Shown here piece by piece: positions 39,060 to 47,917 of a DNA stretch of 64,000 nt. A model generated the notes under the pieces. It worked only from the letters and a program-made list of their open reading frames with translations, did no database searches and was not told the origin of the DNA. Position 1 is the first letter of the stretch. Each line of letters begins with the position of its first letter. The translations under genes were made by a program, and so were the position numbers. This DNA is from Thermorudis peleae (GTDB taxonomy: Bacteria; Chloroflexota; Chloroflexia; Thermomicrobiales; Thermomicrobiaceae), in the NCBI RefSeq assembly GCF_000744775.1, contig NZ_JQMP01000003.1:868001-932000 (forward strand). Direction: 5' to 3'.

Positions 39060-39130
39060 TGGCGGGTGGTGAAACGGTATCACAGGGGCCTTTGGAGCCC
39101 TTGTTCCAGGTTCGAATCCTGGCCCGCCAG
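39060..39130 (+). tRNA. tRNA-Gln (UUG anticodon)
   Basis: Cloverleaf with acceptor TGGCGGG/CCCGCCA, anticodon loop CTTTGGA (anticodon TTG), T arm CCAGG/CCTGG and discriminator G. The unusual U1-A72 pair is typical of glutamine tRNAs. CCA is not encoded. glmU starts 46 bases downstream. Confidence 0.95.
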
Positions 39131-39176
39131 CCCTTGGTGAAGCGGCGCGTGCCCGGGCAACCGGGCGGAGGAGAGT

Positions 39177-40607
39177 ATGACGTCGCCTCTCCAAGCTGAG
39201 AGTCCTGATAGTTCCCCAGATTCATCATTGCTGCAGGTCGCGGCCGTTGTCCTTGCGGGTGGCCTTGGCACCCGGATGCGCTCTCGTCTCCCCAAAGAAT
39301 TGCAGCCGCTTTGCGGTCGGCCCTTGCTCCGGTATGTGCTCGATGCTCTCGCGCCGCTCCCCTTTGCCCAGCGCATCATCGTGCTGAGTCCTCGCAAGCA
39401 GGCGGTGACCGCCATGCTCCCGGAAGGGTGGCACGTTGTCTGGCAAGAAGAGCCGCTCGGCACGGGGCACGCGTTAGCCCAGGCACTGCCTGCATTGCAG
39501 CCAACGATTACCCACGTCCTTGTTGTCTTCGGCGACCATCCACTGGTAACCAGTGATGACCTGGGCCGCCTGGTGCGTGCGGTGGAAACGGAGCGTCCGC
39601 TGGTTGCCGTACTGACGACCATGCTCGATGACCCAGCGGGGTATGGGAGGATCCGCCGGCGCGGTGAAGCAGTGGCGGGTGTCGTTGAGGCGCGTGACGA
39701 TACGGCGCACTACACGGGCCCTGTTGAGGTTGTCAGCGCGGCGACGTGCTATGACCGTGCCTGGCTCGAGCGTGCAATGCCGCGGCTGCCGCGGAGTCCC
39801 TCGGGCGAGTACTACCATACGGCACTGGTCGAGATGGCCGCAGAGACGCCATGGCCGGCTCTGCCCGTTGTCACCGTGCGCGCACCGGTTGAGAGCGCGC
39901 TTGGCGTCAATGATCGGCTTGAGCTGGCGCAGGCGGAGCGAGTTTTACGCCAGCGGATCCTCGAGCGTCATCTGCGCGCCGGGGTTGCTATTGTTGACCC
40001 GGCGACGACCTATATCGATGCTGACGTTGTGATCGAGCCAGACGCTCGGATTGAACCCGGGACGATGATTATGGGAGCAAGCTGGATCGGGGCAGGCGCG
40101 CGAATCGGCCCGTACGCCATCGTGCGCGATAGCCGAATCGGGCGCGACTGTGTGGTGATAGCATCCGTTGTTGAAGAGAGCGAGCTGGGAGAAGGGGTCC
40201 ATGTCGGACCGTACTCCCATTTGCGCCCGGGGACACGGCTGGCTGACCGTGTGCACGTCGGCAATTTTGCTGAGCTGAAGAATGCCCATGTTGGGCCGGA
40301 GACGCGTATTGGCCATGTGAGCTATATCGGCGACGCTCGGCTTGGCGCGCGCGTCAATATTGGCGCTGGAACCATAACCTGTAATTACGACGGCGTTGCC
40401 AAACACGAGACGGTGATTGAAGACGAAGCGTTCATCGGGAGCGACACGATGCTGGTTGCGCCAGTGCGTGTTGGCGCGCGCGCGCGAACGGGGGCTGGCA
40501 GTGTCGTGACGCATGATGTGCCAGCGGGCGAAACGGTCGTTGGTGTTCCGGCGCGGCCGCTGGCCTCGAAGCAGACGCAGAAAACGGCAGAACAGACGGA
40601 AGCGTGA
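39177..40607 (+). CDS. glmU: Bifunctional GlcNAc-1-P uridyltransferase/GlcN-1-P acetyltransferase
   Basis: Makes UDP-GlcNAc, the precursor of peptidoglycan. The N-terminal nucleotidyltransferase starts with LAGGLGTRMRSRLPKEL; the C-terminal half is a left-handed beta helix of hexapeptide repeats with NFAELKNAHVGPETRIGH and INIGAGTITCNYDG (acetyltransferase site). 476 residues. The stop overlaps the GTG start of prs (GTGA). Confidence 0.96.
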   Translation: MTSPLQAESPDSSPDSSLLQVAAVVLAGGLGTRMRSRLPKELQPLCGRPLLRYVLDALAPLPFAQRIIVLSPRKQAVTAMLPEGWHVVWQEEPLGTGHALAQALPALQPTITHVLVVFGDHPLVTSDDLGRLVRAVETERPLVAVLTTMLDDPAGYGRIRRRGEAVAGVVEARDDTAHYTGPVEVVSAATCYDRAWLERAMPRLPRSPSGEYYHTALVEMAAETPWPALPVVTVRAPVESALGVNDRLELAQAERVLRQRILERHLRAGVAIVDPATTYIDADVVIEPDARIEPGTMIMGASWIGAGARIGPYAIVRDSRIGRDCVVIASVVEESELGEGVHVGPYSHLRPGTRLADRVHVGNFAELKNAHVGPETRIGHVSYIGDARLGARVNIGAGTITCNYDGVAKHETVIEDEAFIGSDTMLVAPVRVGARARTGAGSVVTHDVPAGETVVGVPARPLASKQTQKTAEQTEA

Positions 40608-41554
40608 GGCAAATGGTGGAAGGTCGGCTCCAGCTCTTCACTGGAAATGCGAACCCGCGGCTTGCGCAAGCAATTGCCAGTATTCTGGAGACTCCGCTTG
40701 GCCGCGCGGAAGTCGGCGCATTCAGTGACAGCGAAACGCGAGTGCGGCTCGAAGAGAATGTGCGTGGCTCTGACGTCTTTGTGATCCAGCCACTCTGCGC
40801 TCCAGTGAACCAGCACATTATGGAACTGCTCATCATGCTCGATGCGGTGCGCCGGGCGTCGGCTGCTCGAATCACAGCCGTGATCCCGTACTACGCGTAC
40901 GCTCGACAGGAGAAGAAGACAGCTGGGCGCGAGCCGATCAGTGCCAAGCTCCTGGCTAACCTCTTGACGACGGCAGGGGCCGACCGCATTCTCACCGTCG
41001 ACTTGCATGCACCAGCAATTGAGGGCTTCTTCGACATTCCCGTTGATCATTTGCGGGCGACACCAATTTTGGCGGCGCATGCCCGTCGTCTCGGCCTTGA
41101 GCGGCTGGTTGTTGTCAGTCCGGATACGGGAGCCGTTGCGCGGGCTGAAGAGTTTCGGCGGCGAGTCGGGGGCGGACTTGCCATCATCTCCAAGCAGCGC
41201 CCCAGCCCAGAAATGGCCGAGATGCATGAGATGGTTGGCGAAGTTGAAGGCCGCGATGTCATTATCGTCGACGACATCATTGCGTCTGGCGGCACGCTCC
41301 TGAAAGCAATTGAGCTGTTGCAGGCTCGGGGCGTGCGGCACATCTTCGCCGCAGCCATTCACGGTGTCTTCAGTGGCGATGCGCTGCGGCGGATTGCTGA
41401 ATCACCGATTGAACGTGTCTTCGTGACCGATACGATCCCACTGCCTGACAATGGCCCGGTCGACAAGATTGAAGTGCTGACGGTCGCGCCGCTGCTCGCT
41501 GAGGCGATTATGCGCATCCATAAGGATCTCAGCATTAGTGCACTTTTTACATAA
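40604..41554 (+). CDS. prs: Ribose-phosphate pyrophosphokinase
   Basis: Makes PRPP from ribose 5-phosphate and ATP. Seen: FSDSETRVRL near the start, the flexible ARQEKKTAGREPISAKL loop, DLHAPAIEGFFDIPVDHL and the PRPP loop VIIVDDIIASGGTL. 316 residues. The second ATG (40613) could also serve as start. The glmU-prs pairing is common in bacteria. Confidence 0.96.
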   Translation: MRQMVEGRLQLFTGNANPRLAQAIASILETPLGRAEVGAFSDSETRVRLEENVRGSDVFVIQPLCAPVNQHIMELLIMLDAVRRASAARITAVIPYYAYARQEKKTAGREPISAKLLANLLTTAGADRILTVDLHAPAIEGFFDIPVDHLRATPILAAHARRLGLERLVVVSPDTGAVARAEEFRRRVGGGLAIISKQRPSPEMAEMHEMVGEVEGRDVIIVDDIIASGGTLLKAIELLQARGVRHIFAAAIHGVFSGDALRRIAESPIERVFVTDTIPLPDNGPVDKIEVLTVAPLLAEAIMRIHKDLSISALFT

Positions 41555-41602
41555 TAGCCAAGCGCGGCGTGCCCACGGGCGGACACGTGGAGCGGTGATG
41601 CA

Positions 41603-42844
41603 TTGCGACACGACATCGTTGTCATTCTGGAGCTCATCCTGCTAATCCTTGCAACGTTCGGCCTCCTGCTTGCGGCAATTGCCGAGGCTGCATGTACCGC
41701 GGTCTTTCGCCGTCCATTACGCGAATTGCTTGAGCTTTTGGCGGAACCGGCGAGTTTGCCGGCTACGCGGTTGGAGCGTTTGCGCCAGGCGACGGATGGG
41801 GTACGGGTTGCGCTCCTGCTGATGCAAGGAATCCTTGCGCTCGTGCTGAGCGACCTGCTCCGCCGGCTGCTCGGCACAGCCGCGCTGGCTGTCGGCATCG
41901 TGAGTGTTGCCGGTGCCGCGATCATCGCCCAGGGTGTTGTGGTTGCGGTCGGACGCTCACGTCAGCGAGTACCCATCGGAGCCCAACGGCTGGCACTCTG
42001 GACTGGACAAATTGCTCGGCCCCTCGTTGCGCTTGGTGCACTGTTTGCTCGCGTGGTCGCTGGACCACCACAACCCTCGCCACTTTCGGCAAGCGGGATG
42101 AGCCCAGACGAAGAAGCGGCGATGGTTGTCCGTGTATTGCGCCTCGACCGGTTGACTGCGCGTGATGTCATGGTCCCGCGGATGGACATTGCAGCGGTCC
42201 CTGCTGACATGATGGCCCGGGATGTCTTGGCGCTTGCTCGGCAGACGGGCCATGCGCGCTTTCCGGTCTACCGCGAGCGCATCGATCAGATTGTTGGTGT
42301 GGTTGTGGTCAAGGATGTGCTGCAACTGCTTGAAAATCCCGCGTTGCTTGAGCAAAAACGTGCTGGTGAGCTTGCTCGCCCAGCGTACTTTGTGCCTGAG
42401 TCGAAGCGGCTCGATTTGCTCTTGCGTGAGTTACAACAACAGCGCATGCCTATGGCCATCGTCGTTGACGAGTTTGGCGGTACGGCTGGACTGGTCACCA
42501 TCGAAGATATTCTTGAACAGATTGTTGGTGAATTGCGTGATGAGTATGACGCCCAACCACCTGAGGTGCAATGGATTGGGCCAAATGAGGCAGTAGTTGA
42601 TGGCCGATTGAGTCTCGAGGAGCTCAGCGCAGCGTTTGCTGTACCGATTGACGATGACGAGGCGACGACGGTCAGTGGCCTTGTCCAGCAGCAACTCGGG
42701 CATATTCCGCAAGCTGGCGAGTCGGTTCACATTGATGGGTTGCGGATCGAAGTGTTGACGGTCGAAGGGCGGCGCGTGCGGCAGATGCGTATTGTGCGTG
42801 AGACGCCAGCCGAGGTCAGTCCACGAGAAGTTGAGCAAGAATGA
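41603..42844 (+). CDS. CorC/HlyC-family CBS-domain membrane protein
   Basis: 413 residues. The N terminus has about three hydrophobic segments of DUF21/CNNM type, poorly conserved. Two CBS domains follow (RDVMVPRMDI ... GHARFPVYRE; EFGGTAGLVTIEDILEQIVGE), then a C-terminal CorC/HlyC transporter-associated domain. Such proteins are linked to magnesium or cobalt efflux. The start is TTG 41603. Its end overlaps the biotin ligase by ATGA. Confidence 0.85.
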   Translation: MRHDIVVILELILLILATFGLLLAAIAEAACTAVFRRPLRELLELLAEPASLPATRLERLRQATDGVRVALLLMQGILALVLSDLLRRLLGTAALAVGIVSVAGAAIIAQGVVVAVGRSRQRVPIGAQRLALWTGQIARPLVALGALFARVVAGPPQPSPLSASGMSPDEEAAMVVRVLRLDRLTARDVMVPRMDIAAVPADMMARDVLALARQTGHARFPVYRERIDQIVGVVVVKDVLQLLENPALLEQKRAGELARPAYFVPESKRLDLLLRELQQQRMPMAIVVDEFGGTAGLVTIEDILEQIVGELRDEYDAQPPEVQWIGPNEAVVDGRLSLEELSAAFAVPIDDDEATTVSGLVQQQLGHIPQAGESVHIDGLRIEVLTVEGRRVRQMRIVRETPAEVSPREVEQE

Positions 42845-43386
42845 TCTGCTGGCGTATCGAATGGCTTGACCGCGTCTCGTCAACGATGGATGTTGCAGCT
42901 GAGCGGGCACAGCGTGGTGCGCCCGCCGGCACGGTCATTGTTGCCGATGAGCAAACGGCAGGACGTGGGCGTGAAGGGCGGCGGTGGTTTGCTCCGGCCG
43001 GGACATCGTTACTGTTTACGGTGATTGCGCGCCCTCCGTTGGCGGTAGTTCAAAATCCGATGCTTTCAGTTGCAATTGCCGAGCGTGTTGCAGCGGCATT
43101 GATGCCATTAACGGGATTGCCGATCACGATCAAAGAGCCGAATGACCTCATGGTCAACGGGCGGAAGCTTGCGGGCATTCTCTGCCAGAGCCGCATTACC
43201 CGTGATCAGGTCGACTATCTGCTGATTGGTATCGGCTTGAATGTCAACATTCCCCCCGACCAGTTGCCTTTGCCGACGGCAACAAGTCTCCTCGCTGAAA
43301 CTGGTCGTGTCTTCGATCGCCACGCCTTACTTGATGCCGTGCTACACTCGCTGCGTGAGCTACCAGGAGTGTGGGATCTGCAGTAA
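42841..43386 (+). CDS. birA: Biotin-[acetyl-CoA carboxylase] ligase, short form
   Basis: Attaches biotin to the carboxyl-carrier protein. The catalytic core is present: STMDVAAERA, the GRGREGRRWFAP biotin/AMP loop, and RKLAGILCQS. Two oddities: the usual KWPND reads KEPND, and at 181 residues the protein ends right after the core, lacking the C-terminal SH3-like domain (usual length about 235-265 without a DNA-binding domain). No continuation was seen in another frame. It may be a minimal or impaired enzyme. Confidence 0.82.
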   Translation: MICWRIEWLDRVSSTMDVAAERAQRGAPAGTVIVADEQTAGRGREGRRWFAPAGTSLLFTVIARPPLAVVQNPMLSVAIAERVAAALMPLTGLPITIKEPNDLMVNGRKLAGILCQSRITRDQVDYLLIGIGLNVNIPPDQLPLPTATSLLAETGRVFDRHALLDAVLHSLRELPGVWDLQ

Positions 43387-43431
43387 GTGGCGGGTGCGGG
43401 GAGGAGCGCTGCAAGGCGAGATGTGGCCAGG

Positions 43432-43461
43432 TTGCGAGCGCGTCAGCCCCTCCCCTATACT
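43432..43461 (+). promoter_or_regulatory. Promoter of the acyl-CoA dehydrogenase/ETF operon
   Basis: TTGCGA (43432-43437), 18-base spacer, TATACT (43456-43461), about 60 bases before the dehydrogenase ATG. Confidence 0.6.
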
Positions 43462-43523
43462 GCGGTCAAGCCGCCGGCGAATCCGGCTGGCAGCGAGGAG
43501 TTGCCGGGCGAGGGAGGAACACC

Positions 43524-44744
43524 ATGGATTTTTCGTTTACGCCTGAACAGTTGCAAGTGCGCGACATGGTGCGCGAGTTCGCGCAGCGGGAAGTCGCGCC
43601 CTACATTCGGGAATGGGACGCCAAAGGAGAGTACCATCCCGAAGTATTCCGCAAGATGGGCGAGCTAGGCCTGCTTGGCCTGCCGATCCCCGAGCGGTAT
43701 GGCGGCGGCGGCTTTGACTATATCAGTCTCGCCCTGATGTGTGAGGAACTGGAGGCTGTTGACACGTTCTTGCGCGTCGTCATCAGCGTCCACGTTGGGC
43801 TGAACAGCCTGACGCTCTTGCAATGGGGCACGGAGGAGCAAAAGCAGCGCTGGCTTGTGCCCCAGGCACGGGGTGAGAAGCTTGCAACATTTGCACTTAC
43901 CGAACCGGGGGCTGGCTCAGACGCTGGCAGCATCCAGACTCGTGCGGTCAAAGATGGCGATAGCTACGTGCTCAATGGCGAGAAGATGTGGATTTCGCTC
44001 GCCAACACTGCTGATCACTTCCTCGTCATCGCTACGCTTGATCCATCCAAGAAGCATCACGGCCTTGCCGCGTTCATGCTCGAGCGCGGGATGGAGGGAC
44101 TGACAACGGGGTCGCTTCACGGCAAGCTCGGCGTACGAGCCGGAGATACTGGCTGGATATCACTGCAAAATGTGCGCGTGCCGGCCGAGAACATGATCGG
44201 TGAGCCGGGTGAAGGATTCAAGATCGCGATGAGTGCGATTGACCAGGGGCGATTCACCGTCGCGGCCGGTGCGTGCGGGTTGATCCGGGCATGCCTGGAG
44301 GCGAGCATCAAGTACTGCCACGAGCGGCAAGCCTTTGGCCAGGAGATTGGCCGGTTTGAACTTGTGCAGCAGATGATTGCCAAGATGGTCAAGGGGTACG
44401 AGACCTCGCGGCTGTTGGTCTTCCGTGCCGCTGAGCTGAAGAACCGCGGTATCCGCAATACGCGCGAGACGTCCCTTGCCAAGTGGGTTGCCTGTGACGC
44501 TGCATTTGAAGCGGCAAATGACGCGATTCAGATTCACGGTGCCTACGGCTATTCCAATGAATATCCTGTCGAGCGGTACTTCCGCAATGCTCGTGGCGCT
44601 GTGATCTACGAGGGGACACGGGAGATTCACACGATTCTGCAAGCAGAATACGCGCTGGGCTACCGGGTCGATCGGCCGTTGCGTTGCCCGCAGCCGCCAG
44701 CGCAAGGCTTTGAAGCCCAAACCCCCTCGGCAGCGATGGTGTAA
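43524..44744 (+). CDS. Acyl-CoA dehydrogenase
   Basis: FAD enzyme that makes a 2-enoyl-CoA and passes electrons to ETF. 406 residues from ATG 43524 after GAGGGAGG. Seen: [15 protein letters not shown] (FAD/substrate loop), [12 protein letters not shown], the late [22 protein letters not shown] and the catalytic Glu position in IYEGTREIH. Substrate chain cannot be read. It leads a six-gene operon with gamma-CA-like protein, hydratase and ETF. Confidence 0.94.
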   Translation: MDFSFTPEQLQVRDMVREFAQREVAPYIREWDAKGEYHPEVFRKMGELGLLGLPIPERYGGGGFDYISLALMCEELEAVDTFLRVVISVHVGLNSLTLLQWGTEEQKQRWLVPQARGEKLATFALTEPGAGSDAGSIQTRAVKDGDSYVLNGEKMWISLANTADHFLVIATLDPSKKHHGLAAFMLERGMEGLTTGSLHGKLGVRAGDTGWISLQNVRVPAENMIGEPGEGFKIAMSAIDQGRFTVAAGACGLIRACLEASIKYCHERQAFGQEIGRFELVQQMIAKMVKGYETSRLLVFRAAELKNRGIRNTRETSLAKWVACDAAFEAANDAIQIHGAYGYSNEYPVERYFRNARGAVIYEGTREIHTILQAEYALGYRVDRPLRCPQPPAQGFEAQTPSAAMV

Positions 44745-44756
44745 AGGGGGTGTCTC

Positions 44757-45317
44757 GTGGCGGCATTGCTCCTTCCCTTCGGGGGCAAGCGTCCGCGTGT
44801 TGCCGCGGATGCGTTCATCGCACCAACAGCCGTCGTGCTCGGCGATGTTGAGATCGGTGAGCAGGCAAACCTGTGGTTTGGCGTTGTCGTTCGTGGCGAT
44901 ATTGGCCCAGTACGGATTGGTGCGCGGACGAACTTGCAGGAAGGTGTCATCGTCCACGTCGACGAGGGCTATCCCACGATTCTTGAAGAGGATGTCACGG
45001 TCGGCCATGGAGCAATTGTGCATGGCGCGGTCGTCGAGCGCGGAGCCCAGGTCGGCATGGGGGCCATTCTGCTGACTGGCTCGCGGATCGGTGCTGGTGC
45101 GATTGTTGGCGCTGGTGCCGTTGTGCCGGAGGGAATGGAAGTGCCGCCCGGCAGTGTCGTCCTTGGCGTCCCTGCTCGTGTGCGTCGCGAGGTGAGCGAG
45201 GCGGAGCGTGCGGCGTTGCTTGAGCGGGCAGCGCGCTATGCGGCGCGCGGGCAAGTGCTTCGAGCGTTGCTCGCCGAGCTTGCCCAAGGGAAGGAGACGC
45301 ATGATGGCGATGGTTGA
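44757..45317 (+). CDS. Gamma-carbonic-anhydrase-like hexapeptide protein (CaiE/PaaY type)
   Basis: 186 residues built of left-handed beta-helix hexapeptide repeats, with histidines placed as in the metal site of the family (VHVDEGYP, VGHGAIVHG). Relatives include carbonic anhydrase-like proteins, the PaaY thioesterase and CaiE, which sit beside acyl-CoA genes; the position here between dehydrogenase and hydratase favours a CoA-related role. GTG start, 12 bases after the dehydrogenase. Confidence 0.85.
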   Translation: MAALLLPFGGKRPRVAADAFIAPTAVVLGDVEIGEQANLWFGVVVRGDIGPVRIGARTNLQEGVIVHVDEGYPTILEEDVTVGHGAIVHGAVVERGAQVGMGAILLTGSRIGAGAIVGAGAVVPEGMEVPPGSVVLGVPARVRREVSEAERAALLERAARYAARGQVLRALLAELAQGKETHDGDG

Positions 45318-46077
45318 AATACGGCGCGAGCCGCCGATTGCCTGGGTGACGCTTAATCGTCCAGAGCGGCTGAATGCGCTCAATAGCCAAGCGCTCATTG
45401 ACCTGCGTGAGGCTTTTCAACAACTGAGCCATGATGATGTACGGGTCATCATCCTGACAGGGGCGGGGGATCGTGCCTTTGCTGCCGGCGCCGACATCGC
45501 CGAAATGCGCGAGAAGTCTCCAACGGAGGCGCTCGCGTTTGCCCGCCTGGGGCAGGCGGCATGTGATGCGATTGCGCAAGCTCCACAGCCGGTGATTGCC
45601 GCGATTAACGGGTTTGCACTCGGTGGTGGTTGTGAGATCGCACTAGCCTGCGATATCCGGCTGGCAAGTGACCGGGCAGTGCTTGGTCAACCCGAAGTGA
45701 CACTTGGCGTGCCACCAGGGTGGGGTGGGACGCAGCGGCTGACGCGACTTGTTGGGCCCGGCGTTGCAAGTGAGTTAATTTTTACTGGCCGCCGCGTGAG
45801 TGCTGAAGAAGCGCTCCGGATTGGTCTCGTCAACGCTGTTTATCCCGCCGATGAACTGCTTGACCGCGCCCGCGAGCTTGCGCTTGCTATCGCCCGCAAC
45901 GGCCCAATTGCTGTGCGCCTCAGCAAGGCAGCCATCCGTCAGGCATTGGATGTTGACCTGAATAGTGGGTTGGCGTTTGAAGCTGAGGCCTTTGCGCTTG
46001 CGTTTAGCACAGCTGACCAGCGTGAGGGGATGAGCGCATTCCTTGAGAAGCGCTCAGCGCAATTCCAGGGGCGCTAA
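45301..46077 (+). CDS. Enoyl-CoA hydratase
   Basis: Crotonase-family enzyme that hydrates 2-enoyl-CoA. 258 residues. Oxyanion-hole segments AFAAGADIAEM and ALGGGCEIALACD are present, as is the catalytic Glu region in QPEVTLGVPPGWGGTQRL. ATG 45301 has AAGGAG upstream and overlaps the preceding gene by 17 bases. Confidence 0.93.
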   Translation: MMAMVEIRREPPIAWVTLNRPERLNALNSQALIDLREAFQQLSHDDVRVIILTGAGDRAFAAGADIAEMREKSPTEALAFARLGQAACDAIAQAPQPVIAAINGFALGGGCEIALACDIRLASDRAVLGQPEVTLGVPPGWGGTQRLTRLVGPGVASELIFTGRRVSAEEALRIGLVNAVYPADELLDRARELALAIARNGPIAVRLSKAAIRQALDVDLNSGLAFEAEAFALAFSTADQREGMSAFLEKRSAQFQGR

Positions 46078-46114
46078 TGTCGCAGGAAGCCTGACGAGAA
46101 CAGGGGGCAGTATT

Positions 46115-46885
46115 GTGCGCATCGCTGTATTAGTCAAACCGGTTCCTGATCCGAGCGCACTTCGGTTCGATCCTCGACATGGTGACCTCGTGCCAGGGGT
46201 GCAGCTCGTTGTTAATGAATATGACTTGTATGCTGTTGAGGCAGCGCTGCGCCTACGGGAGCAGGTTGGCGGCGACGTCATTGTTGGGACAGTCGGTGGT
46301 GGGGCACGCGAAGCGCTCAGCCGATGCCTGGCAATGGGCGCTGACCGCGCTGTCTGGATCGATGGTGATGGACTGCCCGGTGATAGTCTCACCACAGCGA
46401 CGGTGGTAGCGGCCTGGCTCCGACAGGAAGAGCCGGACGTCATCTGGGCTGGCCAGGAGACGAGTGATGCTGGTACCGGCAATGTTGCGCCGCACGTTGC
46501 CACATTGCTCGGGTGGCCGCTGGTGAGTAATGTCGTTGGTTGGCAATACCAAGACGGACAGTTCACGCTCGAGCGCGAAATTGAAGATGGCCACCAATTC
46601 CAGACGGTTGCACCGCCGGTCGTCCTCTGCGCGCTCTCAGCCCTCGATACGCCGCGTCTGCCGACCTTGCGCGGCATTATGGAAGCACGGCGTAAGCCAC
46701 TCGAGCAACGCACGCTTACAACGCTGGGCCTTGATCCTGCGGCGCTTTCGCCTCGCGTGCAATGGGGCAAGCTGTTCGAGCAAGAGCGACGGGCTTCCGG
46801 CATTGTCTTACAAGACGTCGATCCAGATGAGGCCGTTGAGCGCTTCATTGCGTTCTTACGCGAGCGCCGGCTGCTTGCCTGGTAG
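46115..46885 (+). CDS. etfB: Electron transfer flavoprotein, beta subunit (FixA/EtfB)
   Basis: Small subunit of ETF, accepting electrons from the acyl-CoA dehydrogenase. 256 residues: VLVKPVPDPSALRFDP, NEYDLYAVEAAL, the AMP-binding region WAGQETSDAGTGNVAPHVA and late PRLPTLRGIMEARRKP. GTG 46115 follows GGGGG; about 37 bases separate it from the hydratase. Confidence 0.94.
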   Translation: MRIAVLVKPVPDPSALRFDPRHGDLVPGVQLVVNEYDLYAVEAALRLREQVGGDVIVGTVGGGAREALSRCLAMGADRAVWIDGDGLPGDSLTTATVVAAWLRQEEPDVIWAGQETSDAGTGNVAPHVATLLGWPLVSNVVGWQYQDGQFTLEREIEDGHQFQTVAPPVVLCALSALDTPRLPTLRGIMEARRKPLEQRTLTTLGLDPAALSPRVQWGKLFEQERRASGIVLQDVDPDEAVERFIAFLRERRLLAW

Positions 46886-46912
46886 CCGAGTGAGTGGAGA
46901 GGGGAAACTGAC

Positions 46913-47908
46913 GTGGCTGGCGTGCTGGTTTTTGTCGAATTAGCCGGGAGCGAGCCGCGCGGGGTTGCGCTCGAAACGCTCGGCGCAGCTGCTCACGTTG
47001 CTGGGACGCTTGGCGAGGTGACGGCGCTCGTCATTGGCCATGAGTGTCACGCTGTTGCTGAGCGCATCGGCCAGTATGGCCCAAGCCGTGTGCTCGTTGT
47101 TGATGATCCCGCGTTTGCTGCACCGGTTGCTGGTCCGTACGCGCGAGCGCTGGAAGCAGCCGTGGCTGCAACGGAACCTGCGCTCGTCTTGCTTCCCGCG
47201 ACGACACTGGGACGCGATATCGCACCGATTGTTGCGACACGCCTGGGTGCGCCGCATCTCGTTGAATGCATGTCTTTGACGGTTGAGGACCAGACAATTA
47301 CGGTGACACGCCCAGTGTATCAGGGGAAATTGCTCACCACGGTAACGGCGCCACGCGACACTGTTGTGTTTGCAACGGTACGTGCTGGTGCATTCAAGGC
47401 ACCAACACCGGATGAAGCCAAGCAGGCGACAATCGAACGCATGACAGTGACGCTGGACGCCGCTGACCAGCGGGCAGCGGTGACCGGGCTGGCGCCAAAA
47501 GGGCGTGGCGGAACGGCGCTCGAGTCCGCCCCGATCGTTGTCGTTGGTGGGCGAGGCATTGGTGGCCCACAAGGGTTTGCCCTGCTTGAGGAATTAGCTG
47601 CAGCCTTGGGTGGAGCGGTTGGTTGCACGCGGGCAGTTAGTGACTTGGGCTGGCGGCCCCATGATGAACAAATTGGACAGACCGGCAAGCAAGTCAGCCC
47701 GAAGCTTTATCTCGGTGTTGGCGTCTCTGGGGCAGTGCAACATACTGTTGGTATGCGTGGAGCTGAGGTTGTTGTTGCGATCAACCGTGATCCGAATGCT
47801 CCCCTCGTGCAAATGGCCGATTTTGCCATCGTCGCCGACTATAACGAGATCGTGCCGCGTTTGACAAAGCGTCTGCAGGAACTGCGCGAAGCGGCGGGCA
47901 AGGCATAA
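46913..47908 (+). CDS. etfA: Electron transfer flavoprotein, alpha subunit (FixB/EtfA)
   Basis: FAD-carrying subunit of ETF. 331 residues; the C-terminal FAD domain shows VVVGGRGIGGPQGF, GCTRAVSDLGW, QIGQTGKQVSPKLYLGVGVSGAVQH and INRDPNAPLVQMADFAIVAD. Start GTG 46913, 27 bases after etfB. Confidence 0.95.
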   Translation: MAGVLVFVELAGSEPRGVALETLGAAAHVAGTLGEVTALVIGHECHAVAERIGQYGPSRVLVVDDPAFAAPVAGPYARALEAAVAATEPALVLLPATTLGRDIAPIVATRLGAPHLVECMSLTVEDQTITVTRPVYQGKLLTTVTAPRDTVVFATVRAGAFKAPTPDEAKQATIERMTVTLDAADQRAAVTGLAPKGRGGTALESAPIVVVGGRGIGGPQGFALLEELAAALGGAVGCTRAVSDLGWRPHDEQIGQTGKQVSPKLYLGVGVSGAVQHTVGMRGAEVVVAINRDPNAPLVQMADFAIVADYNEIVPRLTKRLQELREAAGKA

Positions 47909-47917
47909 GGACGGCGG

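Noticed and set aside
39040-39228. Minus-strand frame containing RARIRTWN
   Set aside because: It is the antisense of tRNA-Gln read as protein, a common annotation artefact.
40385-41362. 325-codon minus-strand frame
   Set aside because: Antisense to glmU and prs, no family resemblance.
44160-45398. 412-codon minus-strand frame
   Set aside because: Antisense to the acyl-CoA dehydrogenase, gamma-CA-like gene and the start of the hydratase gene; those are well supported.
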